From Pseudomonas ceruminis (lineage in GTDB: Bacteria > Pseudomonadota > Gammaproteobacteria > Pseudomonadales > Pseudomonadaceae), in contig NZ_BQHW01000009.1 of the NCBI RefSeq assembly GCF_021602025.1, positions 62,001 through 126,000 on the forward strand: 64,000 bases of DNA. Direction: 5' to 3'. A model generated the notes under the pieces. That model was not told the origin of the DNA. It saw nothing but the letters and a program-made list of their open reading frames with translations, and did not search any database. A program made the position numbers and the translations under genes. Below are positions 20,313 to 29,015 of the stretch, piece after piece. Each line of letters opens with the position of its first letter. Position 1 is the stretch's first letter.

Positions 20313-20730
20313 GGTCGCGCACACTGTAGCGAACCACGCCCCAAATCAGTAGATCGTCAACTTCCAACACATGCCTGGGCGGATAAGCGGGATTTTCCGA
20401 CTGCAGGATCACCACGCCGTCGCGTCGGTACAAGCGCTTGCACACGGGTTCTGCGTTGATCGCCGCGATCACGATGTCGCCGTGCTCCGCTTCGCGGCTG
20501 CGGTCTACGATAAGAAGGTCGCCTGAGTAGATCCCCGCACCCTGCATGCTGTCCCCTTCGACCTGCACCAGGTACACATGGGGCGCACGAAGGTCGAACA
20601 GCTCATCGAGGGAAATATGGCGCTCAAGGTGATCCGCTGCCGGGGACGGAAAGCCCGCCGGCACGCGAGACGCGTACACGGGCAACTGCGTGTGGCCGCC
20701 CGTCGGGGCGCCAACGAAGGTGATGGTCAT
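20302..20730 (-). CDS. rulA: RulA/UmuD-like SOS protein (S24 autoprotease), partner gene disrupted
   Basis: A 142-residue UmuD homologue. The autocleavage site is at A25-G26 (RVPAGFPSP), the catalytic Ser is S61 in EGDSMQGAG and the Lys K98 in PVCKRLYR. UmuD is cut after RecA activation and joins UmuC to form Pol V; here the UmuC partner (rulB) is split, so RulA has no local partner but could pair with one elsewhere. A LexA box sits 21 bases upstream of its ATG. Length (about 139 aa in E. coli) is normal. Confidence 0.93.
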   Translation of the reverse strand: MTITFVGAPTGGHTQLPVYASRVPAGFPSPAADHLERHISLDELFDLRAPHVYLVQVEGDSMQGAGIYSGDLLIVDRSREAEHGDIVIAAINAEPVCKRLYRRDGVVILQSENPAYPPRHVLEVDDLLIWGVVRYSVRDHAQ

Positions 20731-20750
20731 GGGGAAGATTCCGACAGAAA

Positions 20751-20766
20751 CTGGATATGTATACAG
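20751..20766. promoter_or_regulatory. LexA (SOS) box between rulA and the YedK gene
   Basis: CTGGATATGTATACAG fits CTG-N10-CAG with an AT-rich centre. Placed in the 102-base divergent promoter, it can control rulA to the left and the SRAP gene to the right. Confidence 0.88.
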
Positions 20767-20832
20767 TTAACTGTCAGATCGGTCCTGCGTCAATGCGCGG
20801 TCACCGCCTGCCGACAAACGTTGAGGTGAACT

Positions 20833-21552
20833 ATGTGTGGGCGGTACTCGATCTACGAAGAGATGGACCTCTATTTGAGGCAACTGGCCTTGGACCGGGT
20901 CGTGATCAATGGCTACGACCATGAGCGGATCAACCGATACAATGTCGCGCCCTCGACCCGCGTCGAGGTGATTCGCCCTGCAGCAAACGGGCTCAGTGTA
21001 GATCGCGTGAAATGGGGGTGGGCGCCCTTTTGGGCGAAGGCGAAGCGTCCCGAGCCGATCAATGCCCGAGCCGAAACGGTGCTGACGGGGCATTTTTTCA
21101 AGTCGTTATGGCCGCATGGCCGAGCGTTGGCCCCGGCCAACGGATGGTTCGAATGGATACCTGATCCGGGAGATCCGAAGCGCAAACAGCCTTACTACAT
21201 CACTGCCGCCAACGGTGAGCCATTGTTCTTCGCCGCCCTGGCAGAGGTGCACCGCGGTCTGGAGGCCGACGACAGCGATGGTTTCGTCGTCATCACAGCA
21301 GCGGCTGATCATGGGCTGCTCGACCTACACGACCGTAAACCACTGGTCCTGGCGCCCGCCCTGGCGCGTGAGTGGGTTGACCCTGCTACCTCGCCAGCGC
21401 GCGTTGCAGAGATCGTCCAACATGGCTGCCGACCTGCCGCCGACTTCAAGTGGTACCCGGTCAGTAAACAGGTGGGCAACGTTCGGAACCAGGGCGAAGG
21501 ACTGATTCACGAGCTTCCAGACCCGCGTGGTGGATTGCCCCTGATTTCCTAG
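20833..21552 (+). CDS. yedK: SOS response-associated peptidase, YedK/HMCES (SRAP) family
   Basis: A 239-residue SRAP-domain protein. The catalytic Cys2 in MCGRYSIYEE becomes the N-terminal residue and forms a thiazolidine cross-link with abasic sites in single-stranded DNA. Also visible: the YNVAPSTRVEVIR segment, PINARAETV, and LIHELP carrying a conserved His. The family shields abasic lesions during replication. The LexA box upstream and divergence from rulA fit SOS control. Full length. Confidence 0.93.
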   Translation: MCGRYSIYEEMDLYLRQLALDRVVINGYDHERINRYNVAPSTRVEVIRPAANGLSVDRVKWGWAPFWAKAKRPEPINARAETVLTGHFFKSLWPHGRALAPANGWFEWIPDPGDPKRKQPYYITAANGEPLFFAALAEVHRGLEADDSDGFVVITAAADHGLLDLHDRKPLVLAPALAREWVDPATSPARVAEIVQHGCRPAADFKWYPVSKQVGNVRNQGEGLIHELPDPRGGLPLIS

Positions 21553-21632
21553 CCATATTTGACTAGCTACTTGGCCGATTTCTGCCCGTCGCCACCGGCA
21601 GCTTTCGACCCAAAGGGGACATTGAAGGAACG

Positions 21633-22085
21633 TCAAACGGTCAAGTTCTTGATCATTCTTAGAACCTCATAACTACCTATAGCGGATGTGCGAACAAATC
21701 TGTCGCAAACACGGAAACCACAACCCAAGTAGCATTTGATGGCACGCATATTGGTTGACCGTACGTTTAGCGTTACTGCCAGCAGGCGGTGGTCTACAGT
21801 CAGTTGATCAAGCGCAAGCTGTATGGCTCGTCGTCCGATCCCTTGCCCCATCAGAGCGGTGTCACCCAGGAGTACGCCAAGTCTGGCATGGGCTGGATAG
21901 TCGCAGGACTCTACCCAGATCGTGCCGATGTCTCGCCCATCGACAACGATAACTTGCCAGAGCAATGCCTTTCGACTGGGTTGTGTTCGTGCCATGTAGT
22001 GCGAAGCACGCGTATCAAGTGCCCAGCGCTCCAGCGCCGCTTGATCGGCCTGAGTGAATGCACGCAGAGCGACCTGTTTCGTCAT
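21633..22085 (-). CDS. GNAT-family N-acetyltransferase
   Basis: A 150-residue GNAT protein (RAFTQADQAALERWAL at the N-terminus, the acetyl-CoA loop LMGQGIGRRAIQLAL near residue 90, and NMRAIKCYLGCGFRV near the end). Substrate unknown. The ATG at 22085 overlaps the stop of the upstream GNAT gene (ATGA), which fixes the start and makes the two a coupled pair. Confidence 0.85.
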   Translation of the reverse strand: MTKQVALRAFTQADQAALERWALDTRASHYMARTQPSRKALLWQVIVVDGRDIGTIWVESCDYPAHARLGVLLGDTALMGQGIGRRAIQLALDQLTVDHRLLAVTLNVRSTNMRAIKCYLGCGFRVCDRFVRTSAIGSYEVLRMIKNLTV

Positions 22086-22627
22086 GAATCGAGCATCAAG
22101 CAATATCGAGTCAGCGGGAGGGGTTCACCGTTTTCTTCAAAGATGCGTTGGCTTCCTGCCTGCGCTGAAAAACCATGCTTGCAGTAAAAGCGTGTGGCTC
22201 GCTCGTTGCCATCGAGCACCCACGCACAAACCTGTTGATAGCCATGACCCATTATTGCCTGCTGGGCCTCTGCCCAGAGAGCCGTACCAATACCACACGC
22301 CAAGAATGTCGGGTCGAGGTAGATTGCCATCAGTTCAGCAGTGCCGGTGGGAGCATCCTGATCACGGCTAGGGCCGAAGGAAACCCAGCCAATCACTTGC
22401 CCATCCAATTCGGCTACGCGAATTGAGGGGTTGCCAGATTCGATTGCCTGCTTAAGGAATACCACACGGCGTTCCACACTGGTGTCCAAGGAACTCAGGT
22501 ATCGTTTTGACAACAGGCCTTCGTAGGCGCTTTGCCAACTGCGGATGTGAAGGATGGCAATGGCAGCGGCATCATCGCTGACAGGCTTGCGAACAAGGAG
22601 GTTGGGTAACAAGCTGATGCCATCCAT
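22082..22627 (-). CDS. GNAT-family N-acetyltransferase
   Basis: A 181-residue acetyltransferase: VRKPVSDDAAAIAILHIRSW at the start, the acetyl-CoA-binding AIYLDPTFLACGIGTALWA near 110-125, and GNERATRFYCKHGF near the end. The substrate cannot be told. The ATG at 22627 is the most likely start; no strong ribosome site is seen. A 37-bp piece of this gene recurs at 24221-24257. Confidence 0.85.
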   Translation of the reverse strand: MDGISLLPNLLVRKPVSDDAAAIAILHIRSWQSAYEGLLSKRYLSSLDTSVERRVVFLKQAIESGNPSIRVAELDGQVIGWVSFGPSRDQDAPTGTAELMAIYLDPTFLACGIGTALWAEAQQAIMGHGYQQVCAWVLDGNERATRFYCKHGFSAQAGSQRIFEENGEPLPLTRYCLMLDS

Positions 22628-22843
22628 GTGATCAGATCTAAAAGGGTACTGCGTAGGCTGTTGCATGCGCCATGCCAGTTGGCGAGTTACGATCAACTGG
22701 CACTTATGGCGGCATCAGCAAATTTTTCATGCTTCCCAACCACACAAACTGTTTCGGCGGTGTTTTCAGGCCAACAGTAACGGCCTGGTTTCATCCAGCC
22801 ATGCCTATTGGGGTTTAATGCTTCGCACAAGGAGGTCAACTAC

Positions 22844-23218
22844 ATGAGTGTTTCGAAGGAATGGCTGGAGTCAGCCATTCACGTGCTGGAAGTACGTCTG
22901 CTTGAACGCGAGTCTCGCCTTGATCGCGACATACTGAACAGCTTGCTGGCTCCAGATTTTGTGGAATTTGGCGCGAATGGTGCCGTTTGGAACCGAACAC
23001 AGATCATAGACGCCTTGCTGGAGCAGGACTTTGTCCAGCGTCAGATCAACGATTTTCAGATACGCATCCTGTCCGAAAACGTGGTACTGACCACCTATCG
23101 ATGCACTGTCCTCAGTCCGAGCGGCAACAGCGAATCTTTGAGAAGTTCAATATGGCGCCAGGTGGGAAACGATTGGCAAATGGCATTCCACCAGGGAACG
23201 GCGAGGGCAATAGAATAA
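22844..23218 (+). CDS. DUF4440 (NTF2-like) protein
   Basis: A 124-residue protein of the NTF2-like DUF4440 kind: LLERESRLDRDILNSLLAPD, FVEFGANGAVWNRTQIID and RSSIWRQVGNDWQMAFHQG near the end are the typical segments. These form a cone-shaped fold with a small-ligand pocket; functions vary and none can be assigned. A strong GGAGG site 9 bases upstream fixes the start. Confidence 0.85.
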   Translation: MSVSKEWLESAIHVLEVRLLERESRLDRDILNSLLAPDFVEFGANGAVWNRTQIIDALLEQDFVQRQINDFQIRILSENVVLTTYRCTVLSPSGNSESLRSSIWRQVGNDWQMAFHQGTARAIE

Positions 23219-23290
23219 AAAATGGCGCCAGTTGAATGGCCGCTTTGGGTCGGTTAGCGACGGTCTGCCCTCGACCGTCGCTTTAGATGG

Positions 23291-23911
23291 TCAGACCTCC
23301 GTCTGCTCTGCCATCTCCAAGGCATCGTCGACCTCAATCCCCAGATATCTGACGGTGCTTTCAAGCTTCGTATGGCCAAGCAAGAGTTGGACTGCCCTCA
23401 GATTCTTGGTTCTACGATAGATCAATGAGGCCTTCGTTCGCCGCAGCGTGTGGGTGCCGTACAGCGCTGGATCAAGGCCAACGGCTGTCACCCAGGCTTT
23501 CACTATTCGCGCGTATTGCCTGGTGGAGAGATGATCTGAACCGTGTAGCCGACTCGGAAACAGACAGTCCTCGCTACGGAGGTGAGCCTGATGCATCCAG
23601 GCTTCCAAAGCCATACGGGTTTGCTCGGTGATCTCAAATTGCACTGGATGTTGAGTTTTCTGCTGCATCACAATCGCTCGCGATGACACGTGCTCCCCAT
23701 GAGCAACGTCGCGTACGCGAAGCTTGGTTAAGTCGCAGGCTCGCAGCTTGCTGTCGATTGCCAAGTTGAACAACGCTAGATCCCGAGATTTCTCCGCGAT
23801 CTGGAGCCTTACCCGGATGGCCCAGATATCTCTGAGTCGGAGCGGGGCTTTCTGCCCGACTAGCTTTCCCTTGTTCCATGGGCGATGGGTGTAGATAGCA
23901 CCGGTTTTCAT
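23291..23911 (-). CDS. Short solitary tyrosine recombinase
   Basis: A 206-residue integrase-family protein consisting of little more than the catalytic domain: KLRACDLTKLRV (Arg), THTLRRTKASLIY (His-x-x-Arg) and LLGHTKLESTVRYLGI (His, Tyr). Size recalls FimB/FimE-type invertases (about 200 aa) and similar stand-alone Pseudomonas recombinases. No inverted segment or att site is evident beside it. Active site complete, target unknown. Confidence 0.88.
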   Translation of the reverse strand: MKTGAIYTHRPWNKGKLVGQKAPLRLRDIWAIRVRLQIAEKSRDLALFNLAIDSKLRACDLTKLRVRDVAHGEHVSSRAIVMQQKTQHPVQFEITEQTRMALEAWMHQAHLRSEDCLFPSRLHGSDHLSTRQYARIVKAWVTAVGLDPALYGTHTLRRTKASLIYRRTKNLRAVQLLLGHTKLESTVRYLGIEVDDALEMAEQTEV

Positions 23912-23994
23912 GGGTTGTCCTCCGCGTTAGGGGAGAACAAGGGTGAACTCGATCCGGTGGACGGTCGCCAACCGACCCTGAGCTGCCACTGAAC

Positions 23995-24093
23995 TTGTAG
24001 GAGCGGGCTTGTCCCGCGAAGGGGCCTGCCCAGGAAAACAATGCGCATGGCACAAGCTACGCTCGTGTTCGCGGGACAAGCCCGCTCCTACAA
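23995..24093. repeat. REP inverted pair (BIME-like)
   Basis: A 25-base unit at 23995-24019 (core GGAGCGGGCTTGTCCCGCG) recurs as an exact reverse complement at 24069-24093. Such units are the species-typical REP of P. putida. Confidence 0.88.
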
Positions 24094-24220
24094 AAATCGG
24101 GGTCAATCTCAACGACTGCTATCGAATCATAATCATCTTCGGTGATAACTTTGAGTTTGAAATTAACTTTATTCATGATGGTGGTGATTCACTTCGATAA
24201 TGCACTCAACAAATCAATAA

Positions 24221-24257
24221 TGCCATCGAGCACCCACGCACAAACCTGTTGATAGCC
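24221..24257. repeat. 37-bp exact copy of an internal GNAT gene segment
   Basis: Identical, in the same orientation, to 22207-22243 inside the GNAT gene. Flanks differ at once on both sides. Looks like the scar of a local duplication or recombination. Confidence 0.85.
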
Positions 24258-24550
24258 TCAGTCGCGACCGGCTGCTGCCGACCCAAAGCAGACACTGAGC
24301 GGGATCTTGATTACAACCTGAAGGTTGGAGCGCCGATTGCTGATCGGCGCCCATGACGCTAGTGGGCTGAGCGCCATGGAATCCGTCACTTTCCAACTTA
24401 TCGATCAGTGCTACGAGTGCGAAAATAACTCAATGGTCCTGTAGGCCATTACTGCATTTGGTGCAGTTATGCGATGCAATTATCCTATATTGCAAGCGTG
24501 GGGATGAGTTTCCATACTAATGGTGATTCCTGACCAACTGGAGCAAAGCC

Positions 24551-25525
24551 GTGGCCCAAGCAATCCGTTTTGATCACCCTGGGGAACCGTCCGTTCTCTC
24601 CCTCGAAGCAGTGACTGTGAAAGCTCCGGGAGCCAATGAGGCGCTCATTAGACATGAGGCTATTGGAGTCAATTACCTGGATGTGACACAACGCAATGGT
24701 GCTGTGAAGGTGCCACTGCCTTCTGGCTTAGGCCTTGAAGGCGCAGGCACTGTTGTATCGGTTGGGCCTGGGGTTACAAATTTACGGCCAGGTGACCGGG
24801 TGGCCTATGCGACTGGCCCGCTAGGCGGCTATGCAACGGAACGGCTCTATCCAGCTGACCGACTGGTCAAGCTTCCAGGTGCGGTAACATTTGCCGAGGC
24901 TGCCGCTGTGTTATTCAAGGGCATTACAGCACAGTACCTGCTCAAATCAACATATGCGGTGGGCCCTGGCACTACAGTGCTGCTGTATGGCGTATCGGGT
25001 GGCCTTGGCCAGGTCATGGGGCAATGGGCCAAACATTTAGGGGCTGTCGTCATCGGCGTCGTTTCCAAGCCAGAAAGCATTGAGCGTGCTAGGTCTGTCG
25101 GATGTGACGAGGTGTTGGTGTTCGATCCGCACACGCTTGCATCAGACGTGGCAAAAATTACCCAGGGGCACAAAGTAGACGTCGTCTACGATCCTATTGG
25201 CAAAGTCTCTTTCGAGGCATCATTGGACAGTCTCCGGCCTCGCGGCTTAATGGTGTCATTTGGGGCATCGTCGGGTGCTCCATCTGCAGTTGAACTTTCG
25301 ACCCTCAACACCAAGGGCTCACTGTTTCTAACGCGTCCTTCTATCGCTGCACACACCGCTTCCACAGCTGAGTATCTAGAGCGAGCGGCTGATGTACTGG
25401 CAGCGGTCGAGACAGGAATCATTACACCCCGTATCTGGAAGACCTATCCACTTGCCGACGTTGCGGCGGCGCACGAAGCGCTCGAAACGGGAAAATCAGC
25501 AGGCGCGATTGTCCTTACGCCATGA
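24551..25525 (+). CDS. Quinone oxidoreductase (zinc-free MDR family)
   Basis: A 324-residue medium-chain dehydrogenase/reductase of the zeta-crystallin/QOR type: NYLDVTQRNG, GLEGAGTVVSVGPGV, KGITAQYLL and the nucleotide-binding VLLYGVSGGLGQVMGQWAK near residue 145. Such enzymes reduce quinones or activated alkenes with NADPH. Starts at GTG 24551 with GGAG 7 bases upstream. Overlaps the following LysR gene by 4 bases, so the two are co-transcribed. Confidence 0.9.
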   Translation: MAQAIRFDHPGEPSVLSLEAVTVKAPGANEALIRHEAIGVNYLDVTQRNGAVKVPLPSGLGLEGAGTVVSVGPGVTNLRPGDRVAYATGPLGGYATERLYPADRLVKLPGAVTFAEAAAVLFKGITAQYLLKSTYAVGPGTTVLLYGVSGGLGQVMGQWAKHLGAVVIGVVSKPESIERARSVGCDEVLVFDPHTLASDVAKITQGHKVDVVYDPIGKVSFEASLDSLRPRGLMVSFGASSGAPSAVELSTLNTKGSLFLTRPSIAAHTASTAEYLERAADVLAAVETGIITPRIWKTYPLADVAAAHEALETGKSAGAIVLTP

Positions 25526-26457
25526 CCGTAGACGTTCTTGATAGTCAGCATAGTGATGAGATAGCGGCCTTTCTTGCGGTAGCTGGCCAAGGTTCATTCG
25601 TGGCCGCTGGAAAATTGCTACAACGTCATCCGACGGTAATTTCCAAGCGCCTGGCCGCGATGGAAAAGCGGCTGGGTGTTCGCCTCATGGAACGTTCCAC
25701 TCGCCAAGTCCGCATTACAGAAGTGGGTGCAAAGCTTGAGCAGCGGTTGAGGTCTGCACTTGGACTGATTGCTGATGCTGAGCAGGAAGCCACTTCTGGT
25801 GCGACGCAAGTCCGTGGGTTGTTGCGATTGACGCTGCCGGCCGCTATGGGCCGATTGTGGCTGGGTCCAATGCTGCCAGAGTTCCTAAGCTTACATCCCG
25901 GCGTCTCAATCGTCGCGGATTACAGTGAGCACGTGGTCGACATCATTGAACAAGGTTACGACATCGCTATTCGTATAGGTGAGCTTGAGGACAGCAGACT
26001 GATCGCGACCAAGCTCTGTGATCACCATCGCATGTTGTGCGCTTCCCCTGCCTATATCGACAAGTTCGGTAAACCGCAGGCGCCCAGAGATCTCACCAAT
26101 CATAACTGCCTTCGTTTCAGCGGCCTTGCATCCTTTCCAGAATGGCGCTTGCACCGAGCAGACCGTCTGGAAACTGTGATGACCAGGGGGTCGCTGACCT
26201 CGAACGACAGCGAGACTCTCCTGTCGGCCGCTTTATCAGGGCTTGGAATTTTGGGTGCTGGCGAGTGGCTGATGAGCCGGCAGATTGCCTCGGGGGATCT
26301 TGTTCGCGTGCTGCCTGAATGGCGGCTCGATCCTTTGGGTGGCGTTTACCTGGTGAGGCCGTCATCGAAATTTCCTTCCGCCACGGTTCTCGCATTCAAA
26401 ACTTGGATTGAATCCAAATTCTCAAGCGCGCCGCCCTGGGAAATAGCCCATCGGTAA
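25522..26457 (+). CDS. LysR-family transcriptional regulator
   Basis: A 311-residue LTTR. The winged HTH covers about residues 10-70 (FLAVAGQGSFVAAGKLLQRH, ISKRLAAMEKRLGVRLMER), followed by an effector domain with LRLTLPAAMGRLWLGPML. The ATG overlaps the stop of the quinone reductase gene. Unlike the usual divergent layout it lies downstream of the gene it may control. Confidence 0.92.
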   Translation: MTVDVLDSQHSDEIAAFLAVAGQGSFVAAGKLLQRHPTVISKRLAAMEKRLGVRLMERSTRQVRITEVGAKLEQRLRSALGLIADAEQEATSGATQVRGLLRLTLPAAMGRLWLGPMLPEFLSLHPGVSIVADYSEHVVDIIEQGYDIAIRIGELEDSRLIATKLCDHHRMLCASPAYIDKFGKPQAPRDLTNHNCLRFSGLASFPEWRLHRADRLETVMTRGSLTSNDSETLLSAALSGLGILGAGEWLMSRQIASGDLVRVLPEWRLDPLGGVYLVRPSSKFPSATVLAFKTWIESKFSSAPPWEIAHR

Positions 26458-26488
26458 TCACGCTTCACACGATAAAGGAGGAGACCTC

Positions 26489-27412
26489 TTGTTAAAAGGC
26501 GTTGGTTTATCTGTTACGTCATCTACAATTTTTGCAGGTCTGTATTTCTACGCTACATTGCTCCATCCACTCGATGGCCAGGCAATATTTGGATGGCGGA
26601 TGCTATTAATGCTTCCATTCATCACATTATTTTTGATCCTCTCCAAGGACTGGGGCAACGTCGTTAAACTTTGCAAGCGCATTCGAACCGTTCCGGCACT
26701 ATTTCCCCTGCTGTGCGTTAGCAGTGCCCTGTTGGGAACCCAGCAGTGGCTGTTCATGTGGGCACCTCTCAATGGCCATGGCCTGGATGTATCCTTAGGT
26801 TATTTTCTGTTGCCACTCGTGATGTTGTTCATTGGGCGTATTGCATATGGCGAACATCTCACCAGGCTGCAGAAACTTGCGGCTCTTTGCGCCGCAGTGG
26901 GCGTAGCGAATGAGGTTTACAGAGTCGGTGGAATCTCATGGCCCACGCTAGTGGTCGCGATCGGATTTCCTCTCTATTTCCTATTGCGCCGGCGCTTGGG
27001 GTCCGCTCATACCGGAGGCCTTTGGTTCGACATTCTGCTGACTTATCCGGTTGGTGCCTATTTCGCTTTTGAGCACGGCGCAGGCATCAGTGCCATCGTC
27101 GAAGAACCGCGTATGTATCTGCTGATGCCCCTCCTGGCGATCATCAGCGCCGCAGGATTCATTAGTTACACCGTGGCCAGCAAGCTCTTACCGTTCAGCC
27201 TCTTTGGGCTGCTGGGGTACTTGGAACCGGTGTTGATGGTTGGCGTGGCGCTTATGCTGGGTGAGCAAATTCAAACCGAAGAATGGATGACGTATCTTCC
27301 GATATGGCTCGCGGTTGGTGTGTTGGTATGCGAGGGCATTCGTCATTTGGCGAGCATATCCATTCGCCAAAAATCACCAGGTAACTGTTCTGGCGCGACG
27401 TGTCAAGGCTGA
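26489..27412 (+). CDS. rarD: RarD/EamA-type permease
   Basis: A 307-residue membrane protein with about ten hydrophobic helices, matching RarD of the drug/metabolite transporter superfamily (GWRMLLMLPFITLFL, NGHGLDVSLGYFLLPLVM, FSLFGLLGYLEPVLMVGVAL). Substrate unknown. Starts at TTG 26489 behind a strong AAAGGAGGAG site; no better ATG exists upstream. 31 bases after the LysR gene. Confidence 0.85.
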   Translation: MLKGVGLSVTSSTIFAGLYFYATLLHPLDGQAIFGWRMLLMLPFITLFLILSKDWGNVVKLCKRIRTVPALFPLLCVSSALLGTQQWLFMWAPLNGHGLDVSLGYFLLPLVMLFIGRIAYGEHLTRLQKLAALCAAVGVANEVYRVGGISWPTLVVAIGFPLYFLLRRRLGSAHTGGLWFDILLTYPVGAYFAFEHGAGISAIVEEPRMYLLMPLLAIISAAGFISYTVASKLLPFSLFGLLGYLEPVLMVGVALMLGEQIQTEEWMTYLPIWLAVGVLVCEGIRHLASISIRQKSPGNCSGATCQG

Positions 27413-27668
27413 GAAAAACGAGATTAACGCCACGGAGTGTTAAATGGCCTTGTCAACGATACGGACTGTCAGTGCGGCATCAATGTCATCTGGATTTTAA
27501 AGGCCAGAATGCTGGCTAGTTTCCCGCACGATGAACAGCCGTGATGGAAAACCCGAAGACGAGGCCGCCACTGTGCGAAAAACCGCACGGTTTGCCCCCT
27601 GATGCGCACAACTCAGCCATCCTGGAAGATGGTTAGATGACCCTCACATGAACTACACAGGCAGCGAT

Positions 27669-28466
27669 ATGAAAGTGCTTATCGTCTTGGCTCACCCGGA
27701 GCCTCAATCTTTCAACGCGGCACTGAAAAGTACTGCCGTTAAGACTCTGCATAAAGGTGGGCACGAAGTGACTATCAGTGACTTGTATACCATGGGTTGG
27801 CAGGCTGCCCTGGGTGCTGATGATTTCGTCGGCGAGCGAGCCGACAAGCATTACTTGAATCTTTCTCGCGAGCAAGAACATGCGTTTGCCAATAATACCT
27901 TAGCGGCGCAGGTCAAGGCCGAGCAGGACAAGGTCAGCCGAGCGGACCTAGTCCTGTTTCACTTCCCGGTCTGGTGGTTCTCGATGCCGGGGATTCTCAA
28001 GGGCTGGGTGGACAGAGTCTTTGCGCGGGGGTTCGCCTACTCCACCGGCAGCAAGTACGCCAGGGGGCATTTCAAAGGGAAAAAGGCAATGCTGTGTATC
28101 ACCACCGGCACGGGTTCATCGCTGTATGAACCAAATGGCATCGACGGCGACCTGCACCACATTCTCTGGCCAATCCACAACGGAATATTGGCTTACACAG
28201 GCTTTACCGTACTGCCGCCGTTTACGGCTTGGATGCCGGCCAGCGTCACCGAGCAGGAGCGCCAGGAATATCTGACCGGGTATGCCGAGCAACTCAACCG
28301 CCTCGACAGCCTGCAACCCCTGTATTTTCACCCCTGGGAAGATTATGACGATTCGCAACGACTCAAGCCCGGGGTCATTGCCAAATCGGGCGTGCAGTGG
28401 AACCCGCGGGCTGACCAGAACAAAGTGCAAGCGTGGTCAGAGTTCACACCTGAGCATAAGCAATAA
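27669..28466 (+). CDS. Flavodoxin-fold NAD(P)H quinone reductase
   Basis: A 265-residue NQO1/MdaB-like flavoprotein: MKVLIVLAHPEPQSFNAAL (FMN/FAD phosphate loop), FHFPVWWFSMPGILKGWVDR (the conserved PxxW region) and TTGTGSSLYEPNG. It should perform two-electron reduction of quinones, guarding against redox stress. MKV at 27669 fits the family start; a start seven codons upstream is possible. Confidence 0.9.
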   Translation: MKVLIVLAHPEPQSFNAALKSTAVKTLHKGGHEVTISDLYTMGWQAALGADDFVGERADKHYLNLSREQEHAFANNTLAAQVKAEQDKVSRADLVLFHFPVWWFSMPGILKGWVDRVFARGFAYSTGSKYARGHFKGKKAMLCITTGTGSSLYEPNGIDGDLHHILWPIHNGILAYTGFTVLPPFTAWMPASVTEQERQEYLTGYAEQLNRLDSLQPLYFHPWEDYDDSQRLKPGVIAKSGVQWNPRADQNKVQAWSEFTPEHKQ

Positions 28467-29015
28467 GCCCTTTTCAGCAGCTACATCACCGCTGTACCGC
28501 AGTGTACGACCGGCCGCTTCGACCCATTGCGGACATCTATATACCGGTATATGTCGGGGCCGCTTCGCAGCCCATCGCCGGCAAGCGCGGCTCCCACAGG
28601 CGCATGGCTGAAGGCTGGTGATATTCCTGTGGGAGCCGGCTTGCCGGGAATGAGGGCGGTACTGACAAAAGAGCGTTGGGGCGGTGTCCGCAATGGGTCG
28701 AGAGCTGACCGTCGTATTTGACCGCTATCAACCCATTGCGGCCATTCACAGATGTTTGCTATCGGCCGAATTCTGCCCTTCAGAGAGGGCCGGTATCGGG
28801 ACCTCACTCAGAAACTAAACCAGTACCATTAGTCAAAATAAGGCTTGACCCTAATCTATTCTGACTTTGCTTCACAAAATACCTAAAAATTAACCAGTCG
28901 TTGATTTTAGGCAACATGTCGCAGTGCTATAATCGCAGGTCTAATGACGAAATTATAAAAATCTCAAGGGTTTTGTCATTAATGGATTTTAATGCGTGTT
29001 AAAGGAGCGTTATCG
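28467..29015. other. Intergenic region with nested inverted repeats and AT-rich promoter part
   Basis: About 550 bases without a gene. The first half holds the nested repeat at 28520-28700 and a third ACCCATTGCGG copy near 28731. The second half (28820-28990) is strikingly AT-rich and probably drives the next gene. Confidence 0.55.
28520..28700. repeat. Nested inverted repeat: outer 16 bp, inner REP pair
   Basis: Outer arms CGACCCATTGCGGACA (28520-28535) and its exact reverse complement (28685-28700) enclose a second inverted pair built from REP units (28576-28600 and 28626-28647, core GCTCCCACAGG). Confidence 0.8.

Larger units (their letters stand above)
23912..24550. other. Non-coding region with REP pair and a GNAT gene scrap
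   Basis: About 640 bases without a gene. It holds a perfect REP inverted pair (23995-24093), a 37-bp copy of part of the GNAT gene (24221-24257), and an AT-rich part (24110-24220 and 24420-24500) that should include the promoter of the quinone reductase. Confidence 0.6.
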
